Assembly (NCBI GenBank): GCA_949987565.1
Contig: OX465102.1
Span: forward strand, 18,054,968-18,118,967
Direction: 5' to 3'
Source of the DNA: Luidia sarsii
Taxonomy: Eukaryota; Echinodermata; Asteroidea; Paxillosida; Luidiidae
DNA: 64,000 nt
The notes under the pieces are model-generated. The model worked only from the letters and a program-made list of their open reading frames with translations, made no database searches and was not told the origin of the DNA. Below, one piece after another: positions 1 through 12,699 of the stretch. The position numbers and the translations under genes were made by a program. The stretch's first letter is position 1. Every line of letters begins with the position of its first letter.

Positions 1-1332
1 TGTAGATATGACAACCAATACGTTGGAAAATCTCATTTCCTGCTTGGGGAAAAAAAACCCCCGAGACCAACAAACGGGGAGGATGAGCAAGGGGTTCCGG
101 TTCCGAGATAATTTGATGGATAGACCGGAATCCGATTCAGAAATAGCCAGGAGTTCATCGTAACACTAACAGAGGCCACGGGGGGTAGGGGTGAAGGGTA
201 TTGGTGGTCAATAATAATTTCAAACAAATAATAATTACAGAATGCAGACTTGTATTCGGCAGAAAAATAGAAGAAGTTTAAGGCCCAAGGCAGGGATAAA
301 TAGGTCACAATGAAATGAAACAAAAAACAAGACAATGTTTAGGGCTAGGCGCAAGACCCCAAAACAATGTTAGCGTTCGCATTTGAATCAAAATCCTACA
401 ATAGTTTTCGGCAATTTGTTTCAATAATCCCAAATGGTTTTTCCTGCCACATACAACTCCTACCATAGTTTCCCAATCATTTTTTGCGGCAAAAACGTTG
501 TACCCAAATCACCCAAACATTCATTGTGTCTATTTTTTACATGATTGTATGATTATTGTAGATGATTTTAAACTGAATACTCTATATTGAAGAGGTGATA
601 TTTCAAATTTCTGTTTTGTATTGTCTAGATCATGGAAGTGGTTGTACAATTAAAACAAAGTTTAACCATAACTTTCTTCATAAAAAACCCACAAATTGTT
701 GGATCTCTAATATTATTTTTTAATGAGTTTGGATTGGAATGTTCTTGTATTAATCATGTCTCTAATCAACCTTGCACTGGCGGATTTGACTCCTTTTTAA
801 ACTGAACAGAAAAAGTCTTGTCAAGTACTACACAAAATTTGCAAACTACTTACCAGGGTACACGCCAGAAATTATGAATTGTCAAAACGGCCTAATGTGC
901 TTGGTGCAAATTGAGCTAACCCCTCGCACTGTTATGACTCAAACATCTACCGATATTCAATGCCAAAGGCAAAATCTTAATAATAACAATCGTTATTTCC
1001 ATAAAAAAACCTTCATCCCCTCTGAAGCAAAGCTGAATTTTTGTTAACTTCTGTCTCGCTGACTTCCCTCTGTCTTTGCACGATTGCCAAGCCCTACTCC
1101 AACTCCAGGGCCATAATGGCTGCCCTGAGAGGGTCAGGGGTCATGCCGTCCTCCTGAAAGTACTTCCTGGATCAATAACATGCTGCAGTGCCTGAAGGCA
1201 TGGTCAGCTATGCTATGGGAAGTAAAAAACACACTAGGTGTACATGTCCTCTCATGTTTGTCTTGCTATATCCATAACAATCAACCTTGACTTGTAGGTG
1301 TACAACTCCTAAAATAACAGAATGACTTCAGG

Positions 1333-1538
1333 TACAGTGGATTGTCGCTATAACAAACCATCCCGGGATCCATGAAATTTTTTCAGTATACACTGTAGTG
1401 GTCGGACTTGTTCGTTATACAGCAGTTGGGGCTACATATTTTATACACAAAAAAATTGTGAAACTAAGGGCATGTCCGTTAATTATTATAAACAAATGTT
1501 CGGTATATCGGCATTCGTTATAGCAAAGTTCCACTGTA
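1333..1538. mobile_element. pogo/Tigger-like MITE, copy 1
   Basis: About 206 bp, bounded by TACAGTGGATTGTCGCTATAA and its near reverse complement ending CCACTGTA. The CAGTGG... ends and flanking TA dinucleotides fit the Tc1/mariner-pogo (Tigger) class, which duplicates TA. The interior shares 'gggatccatgaaa' and 'aagggcatg' with the copies at 9881 and 16117. No transposase is encoded, so it is non-autonomous. Confidence 0.75.
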
Positions 1539-3362
1539 ATAAATTCATTCTCACCTAAAAGAGAGAAGAGGGTATGATACTGAACTTCGATCCTAGAATG
1601 TCCTTTCTCAAAGGCAGACACTCTGACTCTGCCTTTGAGAAAGGTCCTGCTAGGATCAAAACTTCAGGCTTTCTAAAAAAAAAATTGAGATTCACACTTT
1701 GGCCATGGAAGTCAGTGAACCGTCTGCAGGATTTTTTGCCTTACATGAACTACATGTAAATATCAAACATGGACAAATCACCGCACACCCCTTAAGCAAG
1801 CTGCCCTTGGGGTCTCTCTATCTCTCTTTCCAAACAATCCTAGCATAAGTCGCTGTGCAAATCAAGCACTCTGGCAGGGAACAATGTGTGCCATGTTAAC
1901 CCTAGTAGTAGTACTAGGTGGAACTCGCAAATAATTTCGTACCGGGAAACGATCGGGTCACGGCCGGTCGAGAGAAAGGCAAAGAGAAAATCGAAAGGCA
2001 AAAAATAAATAAAAAATGAATGTATGATAAAGCCAGTGAGTATCTGAACATCTCTGTGGGGACAAATGACGAGAGCCCATGCAACTGAAACTGAATCATC
2101 TGCAATGTATCATTTTACAGATTTCAAAAAAAGAGAGAAGAAAAACTGAGGGCTAGTATGACATTTCCATCCTAGCAGGACCTTTCTCGTAGCCTCCGTA
2201 GGCACTAATTTCAGTCTCACTTTGACTCATTTGAGAAATAAAAAGTACTACACAAAACTAGTAATATACCAGTAATATAAGAAAATCTTTTGATTTTGTT
2301 TTTGCCCTTTTCTCGACTCTTATGCATAACCCAATCGTTTCCTAGTAAGTAGTATGAGATGATTATGCATGCGTGTTCCATCCAGTGGGATTACCATGGC
2401 ATGCGACAAATTATTCCTAAAGATTTTTTTTCCGACAAGAGAGAGCAAAAGGGGAGCTGTTAAACGGGTATGCGATGATTATTCCATGTTTAATGAATGT
2501 ACAAACCTCTCATGGACTCCAATTCTCCAAGAAGCAAATCTCAAACATTTAGAGAGCATGACATTTTGATCCCAGCAGGACCTTTCTTAAAGTTAGAATG
2601 TCATTGTAATGATGAGGGTTACATTACGGTATATTGTTTCTGGAGAAAACGTGAGGGAATGGCAGCATTCGGTCCCTTTCAGAGGCCCCACCCTTCAGTG
2701 AGCCTTGCGTGGCTCAAGTGGTTCAACTGAGGGCATTGTGTGAAGGTTGGAAGGTATTTTACCTGTTCTATTTGGGGACAGTTTCGTTGGGCCGTTAAAG
2801 ACTGAATGGGTAGGAACAAGGCATGAAGGCCACAGGATTCAACACAAACAAACAGAGAGAGATTTGGTCACTGGTACCCAGCAGCCATGGGGGAACCAAC
2901 CGCACTATTGGCACAGATTGGACATTGTTCGACTATACCTCACTGACATGTGGAACAACATGACTGTCAGTAAGGATGGCCAATGGTACCATGCAGCCAC
3001 AAGGGAAACATCTGCACAAAATGGCAGTAGGAATTGGCATGGCAAGATAAACTGGTACCCTGTGGACATATGTCCATGTATACCACACTGGAAGACATTG
3101 GAATCCCAAATGGCAGATAAGATCCGAATTCTGGAAATATTTCCGGGAGACCTAACCTTTCTTTGGTCCATTAAAAAAAAACAGTGACTAGGGGTTAATT
3201 CAAACAACAGGTGCACAACACAGCATTTGAAACTCACAGACAGCAGGCTACAATTTACAAATGAAAACATTCGAGGGATGAAACAAAATGTTTCATTCAA
3301 AAAAAGAAAATCTCTAAAACAAATCTGGGCCTGACATTTCAACCCTAGCAGGACACGTATTT

Positions 3363-3502
3363 TTTTTTCGTAGGAGGGTTAGGGGCAATTATCATAAATG
3401 GGGTGTTGTAATCTTCTTCTGTCGTAATTTTCTTTAAAAACAATTCCACACGCCTTTTTATGATAATTCATGAAAATTGCCCCTAACCCTCCTACGAAAA
3501 AA
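3363..3502. mobile_element. short foldback element with perfect 28-bp inverted ends
   Basis: 3363-3390 and 3475-3502 are exact reverse complements over 28 bases, containing CGTAGGAGGGTTAGGGGCAA. The 84-bp interior continues the symmetry weakly (atcataaa versus tttatgat). Size and structure fit a MITE or foldback element. No second copy was noticed in the window. Confidence 0.7.
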
Positions 3503-3976
3503 CAAAATTATGCTAGCAGGACCTTTCCCTGAAAAATGTCCTGGCAGGACATCAACTTCATGCCATCCACTTTTTTTCTTCAAAATTAATCAATGCACAT
3601 TTCTCAAGGAATGAACTTTTGAAGTCTGAAGTAAACTTGTGTGTGTGGGGAGTCTTTGCTACTGAGTCTGGCTCGCAAGATCGCGTGCCTGTTTGTGGGA
3701 TGTTACCAGGGGCAACCGTGGGGGAAAACAATGGTCAGACCCAACTGACACATGCCAGTGAGTTTACTCATTGCTGGGGTCTGGCACACGGACTCCTACA
3801 AGTGTGGGGTGCACGAGGCATTCTGTGGTCTCAGTGCACTGCTAATGGGCTGCCAGTGTGTGATATCCCCCAGCACTGAGCATTCCATCCCAGTGACCTA
3901 CAGTGAAGCTAAATATTAGATTTCCCCTGGTTTTTGTTTCTCTAATCAAGGCATGCCAACAGATTGTCTTCTAGAA

Positions 3977-4251
3977 GGAGATAGAGAGGGGGAAAGGGAG
4001 AGTGAGATGGGGGGAGAGGGTAAGGGAGAGAGAGAGAGAGAGAGTGAGAGTGAGAGGGAGAGGGAGAGGGAGAGAGAGAGGGAGATGGAGTGGGGGAGAG
4101 AGAGAGAGAGGGATAGGTAGAGGTAGAGAGAGGGGAGAGCAAGAGGGAGGGAGAGAGGGGGAGAGGGGAGGGGGGGGGAGAGAGGAGGGATGGAGAGAGG
4201 GAGAGAGAGGGAGAGACAGACAGACGGGGAGAGAGGGAGAGGGGGGAGAGG

Positions 4252-4284
<33 letters not shown>

Positions 4285-4294
4285 GGGGGGAGGA

Positions 4295-4372
<78 letters not shown>

Positions 4373-4456
4373 AAGAAAGAAAGAGAGCAGAGAGGGGGAG
4401 AGAGAGAGAGGGGGAGAGAGAGAGAGGGGGAGAGAGAGAGGGATCGAGAGAGAATG
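3977..4456. repeat. (GA)n-rich polypurine tract
   Basis: About 480 bp of nearly pure purine on the plus strand, made of GAGAGA, GGGAGA and GAAAGA runs. Open frames through it on both strands (Arg/Glu-rich or Ser/Leu-rich) are products of the repeat and not genes. Confidence 0.95.
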
Positions 4457-7400
4457 GCAAGAAAGACTGCCTGATCTCTCATTCCTACACGTAACCTCAG
4501 GCCAGACAGACACCATGTTGATAGGAAGGCTGCTGATTGTGGAGGAGGGCAAGGGAGGTGGGGTTCAGCCATTACACAAGGCTGGGCTGCATCAGACAAC
4601 GGGAGGTCCTTCTTGGGACAACTGCCAGCTAACTCGGAACTAGTCCACTTGGACTTAAAATCAAATAACAGCCATTGAATGCTGCATTGAATTCACACAC
4701 AACTGCACATAAATATATCCACACCCATTGGTCTGGTCTCTTTCACAGTAATTCAATAATGTAGCATAAACTGCTCTACTGACTGACTCAAAGTCAAATG
4801 ACCAAAGTCACATGTATATCAAAGGGCCTGAAATTTCAATCCTAGCTGGACCTTTCTCAAGGGTAGAAATTCTGAGAGGAGTGAAGCATCAGGCCTTCAC
4901 AAGGGACTCGGGGCTCGACCTTAGCGGTCGCCCTCTCGCCAAAAGCGAGTGAAAAAACTCCGGCGGACGACCCAAAAATCCTCTGCCAGTCATCCGGCGG
5001 GCGAGTGCAAAATGACGGAAGTTTTCCTTGACAGAAATTTTAATAATTTTTTTTTATATACACACCACTGTTTTGTGTCAGAAATCTAAGGCATTTCCCG
5101 ACCAAATCTGCTGTAAAAGCGGCTATTCCAGCTTCATAATTTCCTGAAAATGAGTGTTAAGAACAACAACCCAAAATATTTTGTCATCTTGGCAAATCAA
5201 CCCTTCGCCCTCTATGTTTATTAAATAAAACTGTTTAGTATAAAGCGGTGTTCAGTTCATTTGACATTTTGGAGAGGAGAAGTGACCCAAGAACAAGGTG
5301 AAAGTGCTCAGTTATTTCAGCATAGATAACAGTATCTTCAGTAAAATATTGTGCCCCGCATACTAAAAGTACAAAGTACTGAAACAATCCAATAGTGATA
5401 GAATAAGCTAAGCTATGACCAGAATGGCAAGGACCCTTCTTTGACTATTCCAATTTAACAATAGATCTGATTTTCAGGAGCAAAATTTTAGGAAGCACAT
5501 TTGCAAGATAGCAAGAACAAGAGCAAGACATTATCAACAAGAAGATATGAATATGGTACATGTACAAGAAGAGTTCAAACCTAGTATACTTGAGAATGGT
5601 CAAATGGAGGCTTTGAACACTTTCAGTTACATGTAGTCTCATTGAAATGCCTTGCTTAAAGTTCAAATGCAAACATAGAAACATGATTTGCAGGCTAGCA
5701 TTGTCGGAAACGGGAAAAGTGGTTTGTTTGTAAAAGCACACCAGCCAACAGGCCTTTAAAGAAGATGAAAAACTTAAACATCATGAAACTTACCAGAGGA
5801 CTACTGGTCTTTAACCACCGAGGGTAATTATAAAAACATCTGATGTGGCATCGTGCAATAGGCTCATAAAACTTTCACAGACTTTCAAAGAAAATCTTTC
5901 AAGCCGAAAATGAGGGGACGTTGTCCTGCGTGTAGTAGTGTTCCAAGCGATTCCAGTCTATTTATAATCCACGTGAGGCAGTAAACGCTAACACAAACAG
6001 TGCACGGTGCAGATGGCATAAATCACACTGTTTCTGGTAGACAATGGCCGTGAGTTCCTCAGTCATAACACTAACAGGAGTTCATTCACCGCAGGGTTTG
6101 CGTCTCGGAAGAACTTCAAGTGGCCCAATGTGACCAGGATTGGAGTTTGGGGGTGAACATACTGTACATGAACATGTAGGCCTACTTCCGCGTCTGACTG
6201 AGTGTGGTGGTATCACCATCGCACTGATGACCTTTTAGACAGTTGGGATCAATGTTGCCTTGAAGGAGTATGGGAGCGCTGGAGGTACATGTACATGTAG
6301 ATCGGAGACAGCCTATGGTGAGCATGAGGGGGAGGGGAGGAATCTGTCTATCTGAGCTGGTGTGCACAGTGTATAATAGTATCATGTCCTCACAGCAGGT
6401 AGTCCAAGCATGAAGGTAGGCCCAAGTGGGATTCCTTCCTTTCCTCGTAGCACTGTCCACACAGATGATGCACTGATTAGAGGAATTATGGCAGTCCAGA
6501 TAGGTCCGTGATGATTCCGATTATCACCGGGAGCTGTCACTGTGCCCATCAACAAGTCACACTCTTCCAAGTGGGCTCCCACTATGAAAGACGCTGTCCC
6601 CTCCTCTGTTGTAGCACGATACTGTAGTCATCGGCGGATCTGCTGCCCTGTGTCAGCACACACACTACATACAGGACCCAGATAAGCGGTTTGTAGAAAT
6701 CCCCACTGATAGAACTGCACCATGTGATCAAATCACGCAGCACGCGGCACGGCACATCACTCCAGCACACTGCCGACCTGTCAATCATCCCATTCACTCA
6801 GCAGACTTTAAGCCAATCCAACTGATTAGGATACTTCTCATGACAGGCCTCATTTCTGCTCTCAAGAGGCCTCAACCCTCCCCCCCACCCAAAAAAAAAA
6901 AAGGAGAAGAAGAAGAGACTGCAGGAGCTTTTCAAACTGACAATAAGTTGCAGCACTGCAAATACTTCACACCATTCTGACAGGGTGCAGGCTGGTCGAC
7001 AACGTGAAATCTCAATGATCAATTAGCGGACATGGTGCGTGGACCAACAGTGTTTGTTTTTCCGACTTAACTTAAGTCCCTCCGAGACTCGCTCGCCGGC
7101 AGTCAAACACGGAGGCTAAAAAAACCTCTCCTTGCCACACCCCGGGAGGCCCCGACCGCTGGATGAGGTCTGTGGCTAGTTTTGGGGCCGGAGCGAGGCT
7201 GTGCTCCCGAGGTTGCGCTTTGAGGATGGGACTACCGAGCTCTTTGCCCTTTCTGTCGTACCATCACCCCAAGAAGACACAGCCTGGCTTGTATTATTGT
7301 AATTGCACAAAAAGGATTCCCCCCTTTTTTCCCCAACACAAACGCCACCACACAAACACTTTCAAAGGGTTCCTGCCCTCTGGCTAGTCAACCGCTCATA

Positions 7401-8734
7401 ATAATACCCAACAGAATGACTTCAAACCAACAGAGAGGAGGAGGGAAACCGGGGAAGACAAGACTACAAATGCTTTCTTCATTTTTGTGGGTTTTTTTTA
7501 TACTGGAAGCACCCCTCAGAAAGAAAAGGAAAAGCCCTGATCTGTGTGATGTGTAAGAAGCCACGGGCGATACCATTCTCCCTTCAGAGGGGAGGCGAGA
7601 TGGGGCGGAGGGGGTGAATCCAGGCTGTAACAATGGAAAGGTGTTTAGGGGAGGGGAGAGGATGGGAGTTTCTTGTTCAAGAGTCTGAATGAGGACTGTC
7701 CGAATCAGTTACTCCTGAGTCCTGACGCCTTCCTTTCTGTTTGCTCAATCAGCAGAATAGCCGGCTTTGTAGTGAACACTGGGATGGGGAGGGTCCGGGG
7801 AGGTTGATTAAGAGCCAGGACCACAAACGTAGCACGTTGTTTTTTGTTCTTTTCTGTGAAACGCAGCAATCGATTCAGCTTCAACCATGCTGATTAAACG
7901 CGCGTCTTGACTCTTTTGAGTCTCGACTTCAGACAATGAGTTTCTGCATCCGAGGTCTCATCTTGATGGGGAGATGAGTGGGGGGGGGGGTGATGGGACG
8001 GGATGGGGTGATTCTTGGAAGGGGCTCGGCAAAGGCTTGTGTGTGAACTTACAAACTGACTGATTTAATCAGAGGGCAGTGGCATTTGTTAATTTTCCGG
8101 CGACAAAATGGGCTCTTGCGTGAAAAAAAAAAAATTGCCACAGTCGCACACGTGCAGCCTACACATGATGAGAGGAGATTGTCAAAATCTAAAAATAAAA
8201 TGTTGATAAACCCTTTGCATCCAGCCCTTGCATTTAATAATCGCATGCAAATTGATCTTTAAAGTTTCCATTTCCTTTTATAATACCGAGGTCGGTCAAC
8301 GTGGTCTTTGGGAGTGATAACTGACGTCGAAATTGTTTTCACACATTTCTACCCTGTTGCGGAATTGGAAATTCGCTCAACTTGCAGCTTCACAAAGTGT
8401 GAAAACTTGTTCACACTTTGTAGAAACATTTTTTTTTTCTGAAGCGTGAACACATTATTGCATGCTAGATTCACACATGGGCAAGCACGTGTGGGCGCGA
8501 ATTTAGTGCCTTGTGGAGATCTACATGTACATGTACATATAGGGAAGTAAATAGAGTGAAGTGCATCCTGAAGTGCATCCTGAAAACCACAACCTGAATG
8601 TTCAGGTTTAGTCTGATCATGGAGGAATCTCTTCTTATTCCTCCATGGTCTGATGGAGACGAAGCCTGAGCATGAACTTGAAGTGCCTACATGTGTATGG
8701 CTATGCCTACATCTACCGGTATATCAATCTTATT

Positions 8735-8855
8735 TAGTATACATGTACAGTACATACTACTGTATGTACATCATTACATGTACAATGTATTGTACATACT
8801 GTACAGTAAACATGATGTACATGTACATGTACATGTACTATATAAGTATACATGT
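8735..8855. repeat. (TACATG)n microsatellite-like cluster
   Basis: Repeated self-complementary GTACATGTAC units mixed with TGTACA and TACAGTA. The same hexamer motif recurs throughout the window. Confidence 0.85.
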
Positions 8856-9609
8856 AAGTACAAGCCTGATACTTCTTGGCCAAGTGCCAGTGAATTCCTT
8901 TCTGGTCTCTATACAATAGCTGTTTATAAAATAAATAAAGGAGAGCAAATGGCATTCCTGTATCCAAGGGGAATACATGATAACATGGGTAGGTCTGTGT
9001 TTGAGGTAAATGTACCACTACCAGTCAAAGGTTAGCCTCGATTCAAGGGTGTGGGCTTGAGTCATGGGCTTGATCAGTATAATGGCTATGGTGTGTTCAG
9101 TATCTATGGGTAATGGTCATAGGTAAGCCTGGATTCAAGACTACACATGTATGCTAGCCATGATAATAAGCCATCCATGTACATGAACATACATGTAATA
9201 ATTCCAATCATGACATTCATACAGTGTATACATGTGATCAGATGTTAATATGATAGTACATGTACCATAGTTGTGCATTGAAAACTAGCCTTTATTCAAG
9301 ACCTACATGAACTGATCAGAGCTTGACAATACTACATGTATTGTAGGTCTGCTTGTAAATGGCTATGGTTTGTTTACTATGGAATTTAGTATGGATGAGT
9401 AATGGTCATAATCTAGCATGGATTCAAGGCTACACTGGCCAAACACGCACGCATTCCAACCATAACACTCTGATATCACTGGCCATGATTGCTAAGGAAT
9501 AGTTCTAACTTAGACTGGATTCAAGCCTGGACCCACTGGTCATAGGCTGCAGCCGTACATTCCATCCACATCCACTGGCTGAGTCAGTGTTTGGTCACAC
9601 ACCCACTGT

Positions 9610-10175
9610 CCAAATAATCACGATTTAAATCGCGATTCGAAAAACACGACTTTTTATGGCTCACGTTCACACAGGCCCCAAAATCGCGACACAAACATTC
9701 GCGACCTAAGGGTGCCCGTGTAGGGAGACATATAATTATAAACAAGCACAGCACTTCCTGTCAGTCAGAGCGCGACCGGTGCATTGTGGGATAAAAAAAG
9801 GTACAATTCAGCGATTTCAGCAGAGCATTCCCACATGTGAACACGGTAAATGCGGCTATTTAGAAAAGGCTCACTAATAGTACAGTGGAACGTCACTATA
9901 ACAAACATTCCGGTATCCAAGTGGTTTTTTGTTATACTTAGCAGTTGCGTTGCGGCTGCATATCCACGGACGTAAAATTGGGAGCCAAAGGGCATGTTCA
10001 TTACAGCCGAATGTTCAGTATATCGGTGTTTGTTATAGCGACATTCCACTGTAGTGAAATCCAAGTCGCGATTCAAATCCCACTAATACTGTGTCCACAC
10101 ACACACATGCAAACAGTGGAGTTTGAATCGAGATTCAAATGGCGATCCAAATTATTATCGCGTCTTTGGGGGGGG
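9610..10175. mobile_element. ATCGCGATT-type repeat interrupted by a pogo-like MITE
   Basis: A repeat family marked by 'aatcgcgattcaaatcc' and '(c)acacacacac...gtggagttt' is split here by the MITE at 9881-10053. A related, uninterrupted copy lies at about 24668-24830 and has the same flanks directly joined (ctcgctaatagtggagtcc). Other fragments are near 15490-15520 and 34850-34920. Confidence 0.6.
9881..10053. mobile_element. pogo/Tigger-like MITE, copy 2 (nested)
   Basis: About 173 bp from TACAGTGGAACGTCACTATA to its inverted copy ending CATTCCACTGTA, with TA at both borders. The interior shares 'gggagccaaagggcatgttc' with the 16117 copy. It is inserted inside another repeat, whose unoccupied relative is seen at 24735. 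Confidence 0.85.
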
Positions 10176-10969
10176 GGAGTGGAAATGGCCCTATTTTTAG
10201 ATGATGAACACATTCCACTCATAACACATAGTTTTTGACAGACATGCGCAAGTGTTTGACAAGAGGGGAAACAAAAATGACAAAGCAAGGACGTGTGTTG
10301 CATCATACGCCCGCACAAGAATGTTCCCTGGAAATCTCCACCTCTCCAAATCCAGCCAGCCTACATGTGCATGTGTGCGGCCCTACAGTGAACATATTTT
10401 TTGGGGACAACCACTCAACAATCCTGGCAGGTCTGCGATAAGAACAAGCTTGGTCTCACCGCCGGGTGTATTTGTTGAGAAGAATGGCACACACCGCCAA
10501 ACAGCTAATTTTGGAGCAAAACTTGCTAGGCCATATCTTATCTGGAAGTCTTTTTCTTAAGTTGTTTGCCAAGTGGTCAACATTCTTTGACTGGCAAGGG
10601 GGGATTGAGAAGATTGGCGGGATTAGGCAAATTACATGTAAATGAGGAATAATCATTTATTTATTGGTCAACAGAAGGCCTGATATTTCAATCTTTTTTT
10701 TGTGGAGAAAAGGTACTACTAGGACTGAAATGGTCAGATCCTAAATTTTAAGTCAAACAAATTAAGGAACAAGTTTGAAAAAAAAAATTACATTAGACTG
10801 GATTGGGCCTTGAACCCGAGACCTCTGGAGGTATGCAAAACCGGAGGTCTCCATCCAGTCAATTTTATTCTTTGCCATTTTTCAAAATTCAACATTTGAA
10901 GGTACAGTAGCTTCGGAAGCCCAATCTGAGAAAATAGCACAGCTGACTGAGAATATCAGAGGACTGGAT

Positions 10970-11225
10970 ATTGTTGTGTTTAACACCCAAATGCAAAGTC
11001 AACTTGCAAGGGAAAGCACCCAGTTTCCAAGGTACATGTACTGTAGAAGCCAAGATTGTGGTGTCTAACTCCCAAACACAAAGTCAACTTGCAAGGGAAA
11101 GCACCCAGTTTCCAAGGTACATGCAGCAGCCAGGATTGTGGTGTCTAACTCCCAAATGCAAAGTCAACTTGCAAGGGAAGCACTCAGTTCCCAAGGTACA
11201 GATGTACGTGTTGCAGCCAAGATAG
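10970..11225. repeat. three-copy tandem repeat, about 80-88 bp unit
   Basis: Units start near 10970, 11054 and 11134 with 'attgt(t/g)gtgt(t/c)taac' and share 'aaagtcaacttgcaaggga' and 'cccagtttccaaggtacatg'. Divergence between units is modest. The frame open across them (10971-11225) reflects the repeat. Confidence 0.85.
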
Positions 11226-12273
11226 TGCCAGGGGAATCTTCCCTCTCCACAAAGAGGTAGCGGCATCACTTTCAGGAGTTCAGATGAGGGATTTATCGGG
11301 CAATTCCCAGTTTGATAAATGCCAAAAAATAAATGGAGCAGCTGAGTGCATTGTGTAAATGAGACAAGTTGTGGCTTTCCGTCTTGTGTATGTGCGTGTA
11401 CATGTGTGTGTGTGGTGTAAATGGAAAGGTCTGTCAAATTCTGATAGAGTGGACTGTGTCAATAGCCGGCCAGGGGTCTGCAGGGTCGAGGGTAATGGCT
11501 GGGGAGAGGGTGGAGAAGTGGGTTAGGGGTTTATGAGGTGTCTGGGGAGGGAAGGGAGGGAGGGTGGGAGAAGGATGGAAGAAGGGAGAGGGTAAGGGTA
11601 AGGGTTAGGGGGAGGGTGAGTGGGTGGGAAACCGGCATGCCGGTTGTCAGTGGTTCACCCTTTGACGACCGCAAGTGTCTGGGGCTCAGAACAGACCGGC
11701 TATTTTGAGGAAACCCTCTCCCCTTCCACTTTGTGGCTTGTGTGCATGTAACCGACCTCCCAGTAGATACTGTCAAAAAGTACCGGTGACCTACATGTTG
11801 GTTGGGGACCACACGACAGAACCCATTTCAGAAAATGATAATAATAGGATGTGGAGTGCCATTCCATCTAGATCATGGCGCTAAGCAACATAGAAACATA
11901 GACAAAGGGAAACAGGAAACAAGTAACATGTGCTTTTTTAAACAGCAAAATGGTGTCCAGCTATCTGATGTTGGTGCTTAATAATGCACAAGGATAATGT
12001 GCTTAGCACGAGGCTCAGCAGAAGCCTGCTTAATTTGGGAAAGCTGCTTACAATGCAGAAGAATCTGCTTTGCAGAAATGGCCTCCCTCGGTCGAATAAG
12101 CTTTTTAGTTTTACCGACTTCATACCACTGATTAATTCTTTTTAAACGCCAACTCCACTCATCGGGGAAGATCTGACTGGGCCAGGACTCGAACACGGGC
12201 CCCCGACTTTGAAATTGAGAACAAATTTACAATGACGGCTTCGCAAGAAAGTTGGGAGGATATCGCGACTTAC

Positions 12274-12699
12274 CTCTGGCAGACGGGCTCTTCCACTATC
12301 CTCCTCTCCTCCCTCTGGAGCCGGGGAAGATCGCCCAGCACTTCCGGAGGGGGCGGCGGCAGCTCGCTGACCAGCTCGGCGAGGTCGCCCTCGACGGGGA
12401 CGAAGGCCGGCGGCGTGGGGGGCGGGGGCAGGTCAAAGCTGTCCGCCCGCGGGCGATGCGGGGCGAGGACGATCGGCTGGGGCTGGGGCTGGGGCTGGGG
12501 CTGGGATGATGGGGAGAGTCGCTCCTTAGGATGGCTGCTGGCCGACGATCTCCGCTGGATCTCTGCTGAAGGCTGGCGGGGCGGGGAGACGCTCGGACTG
12601 CTGGGCGACGTCTTGGCTCTTGGTCTCAACCCGGCGTCTGCATTCGGTGACGACGTCTCCCTTACCGGCAACGTCGGCGAAGTCTTCGGCGAAGGATAT
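12274..12699 (-). CDS. scaffold gene, polyproline exon (142 residues)
   Basis: The acceptor 'cctctctgtag' precedes 12699 and the donor CAGAG|GTAAGT follows 12274. The frame enters with one base and reads [20 protein letters not shown], a Ser/Pro-rich segment, a (QP)n stretch ([10 protein letters not shown]) encoded by a GGGGCT-type hexanucleotide repeat at about 12477-12503, then [20 protein letters not shown] and [20 protein letters not shown]. Proline clusters of this kind bind EVH1, SH3 or profilin domains. The exon ends with two bases of a split codon, so further exons lie at lower coordinates, outside the window or not recognised. Confidence 0.75.

Larger units (their letters stand above)
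1..12273. other. non-coding region, probably intron of the minus-strand scaffold gene
   Basis: No exon with coding character is seen on either strand. The last scaffold-gene exon in the window ends at 12274 with a good donor and an incomplete codon, so the gene should continue to lower coordinates; this stretch would then be intron. It contains a pogo-like MITE (1333-1538), a perfect 28-bp inverted repeat (3363-3502), a GA tract (3977-4456), fragments of the GGTCCTGCTAGGATCGAAAC palindromic family (about 1590-1660, 2160-2190, 2550-2600, 4828-4870), TACATG runs (8735-8855), a second pogo-like MITE (9881-10053), a three-copy tandem repeat (10970-11225) and SINE fragments near 10800-10865 and 12150-12200. 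Confidence 0.6.

Noticed and set aside
2747..3187. 146-codon plus-strand frame
   Set aside because: No recognised family, no splice or promoter context, and an equally long frame overlaps on the other strand.
3942..4643. Ser/Leu-rich and Arg/Glu-rich frames
   Set aside because: Translation of the GA polypurine tract.
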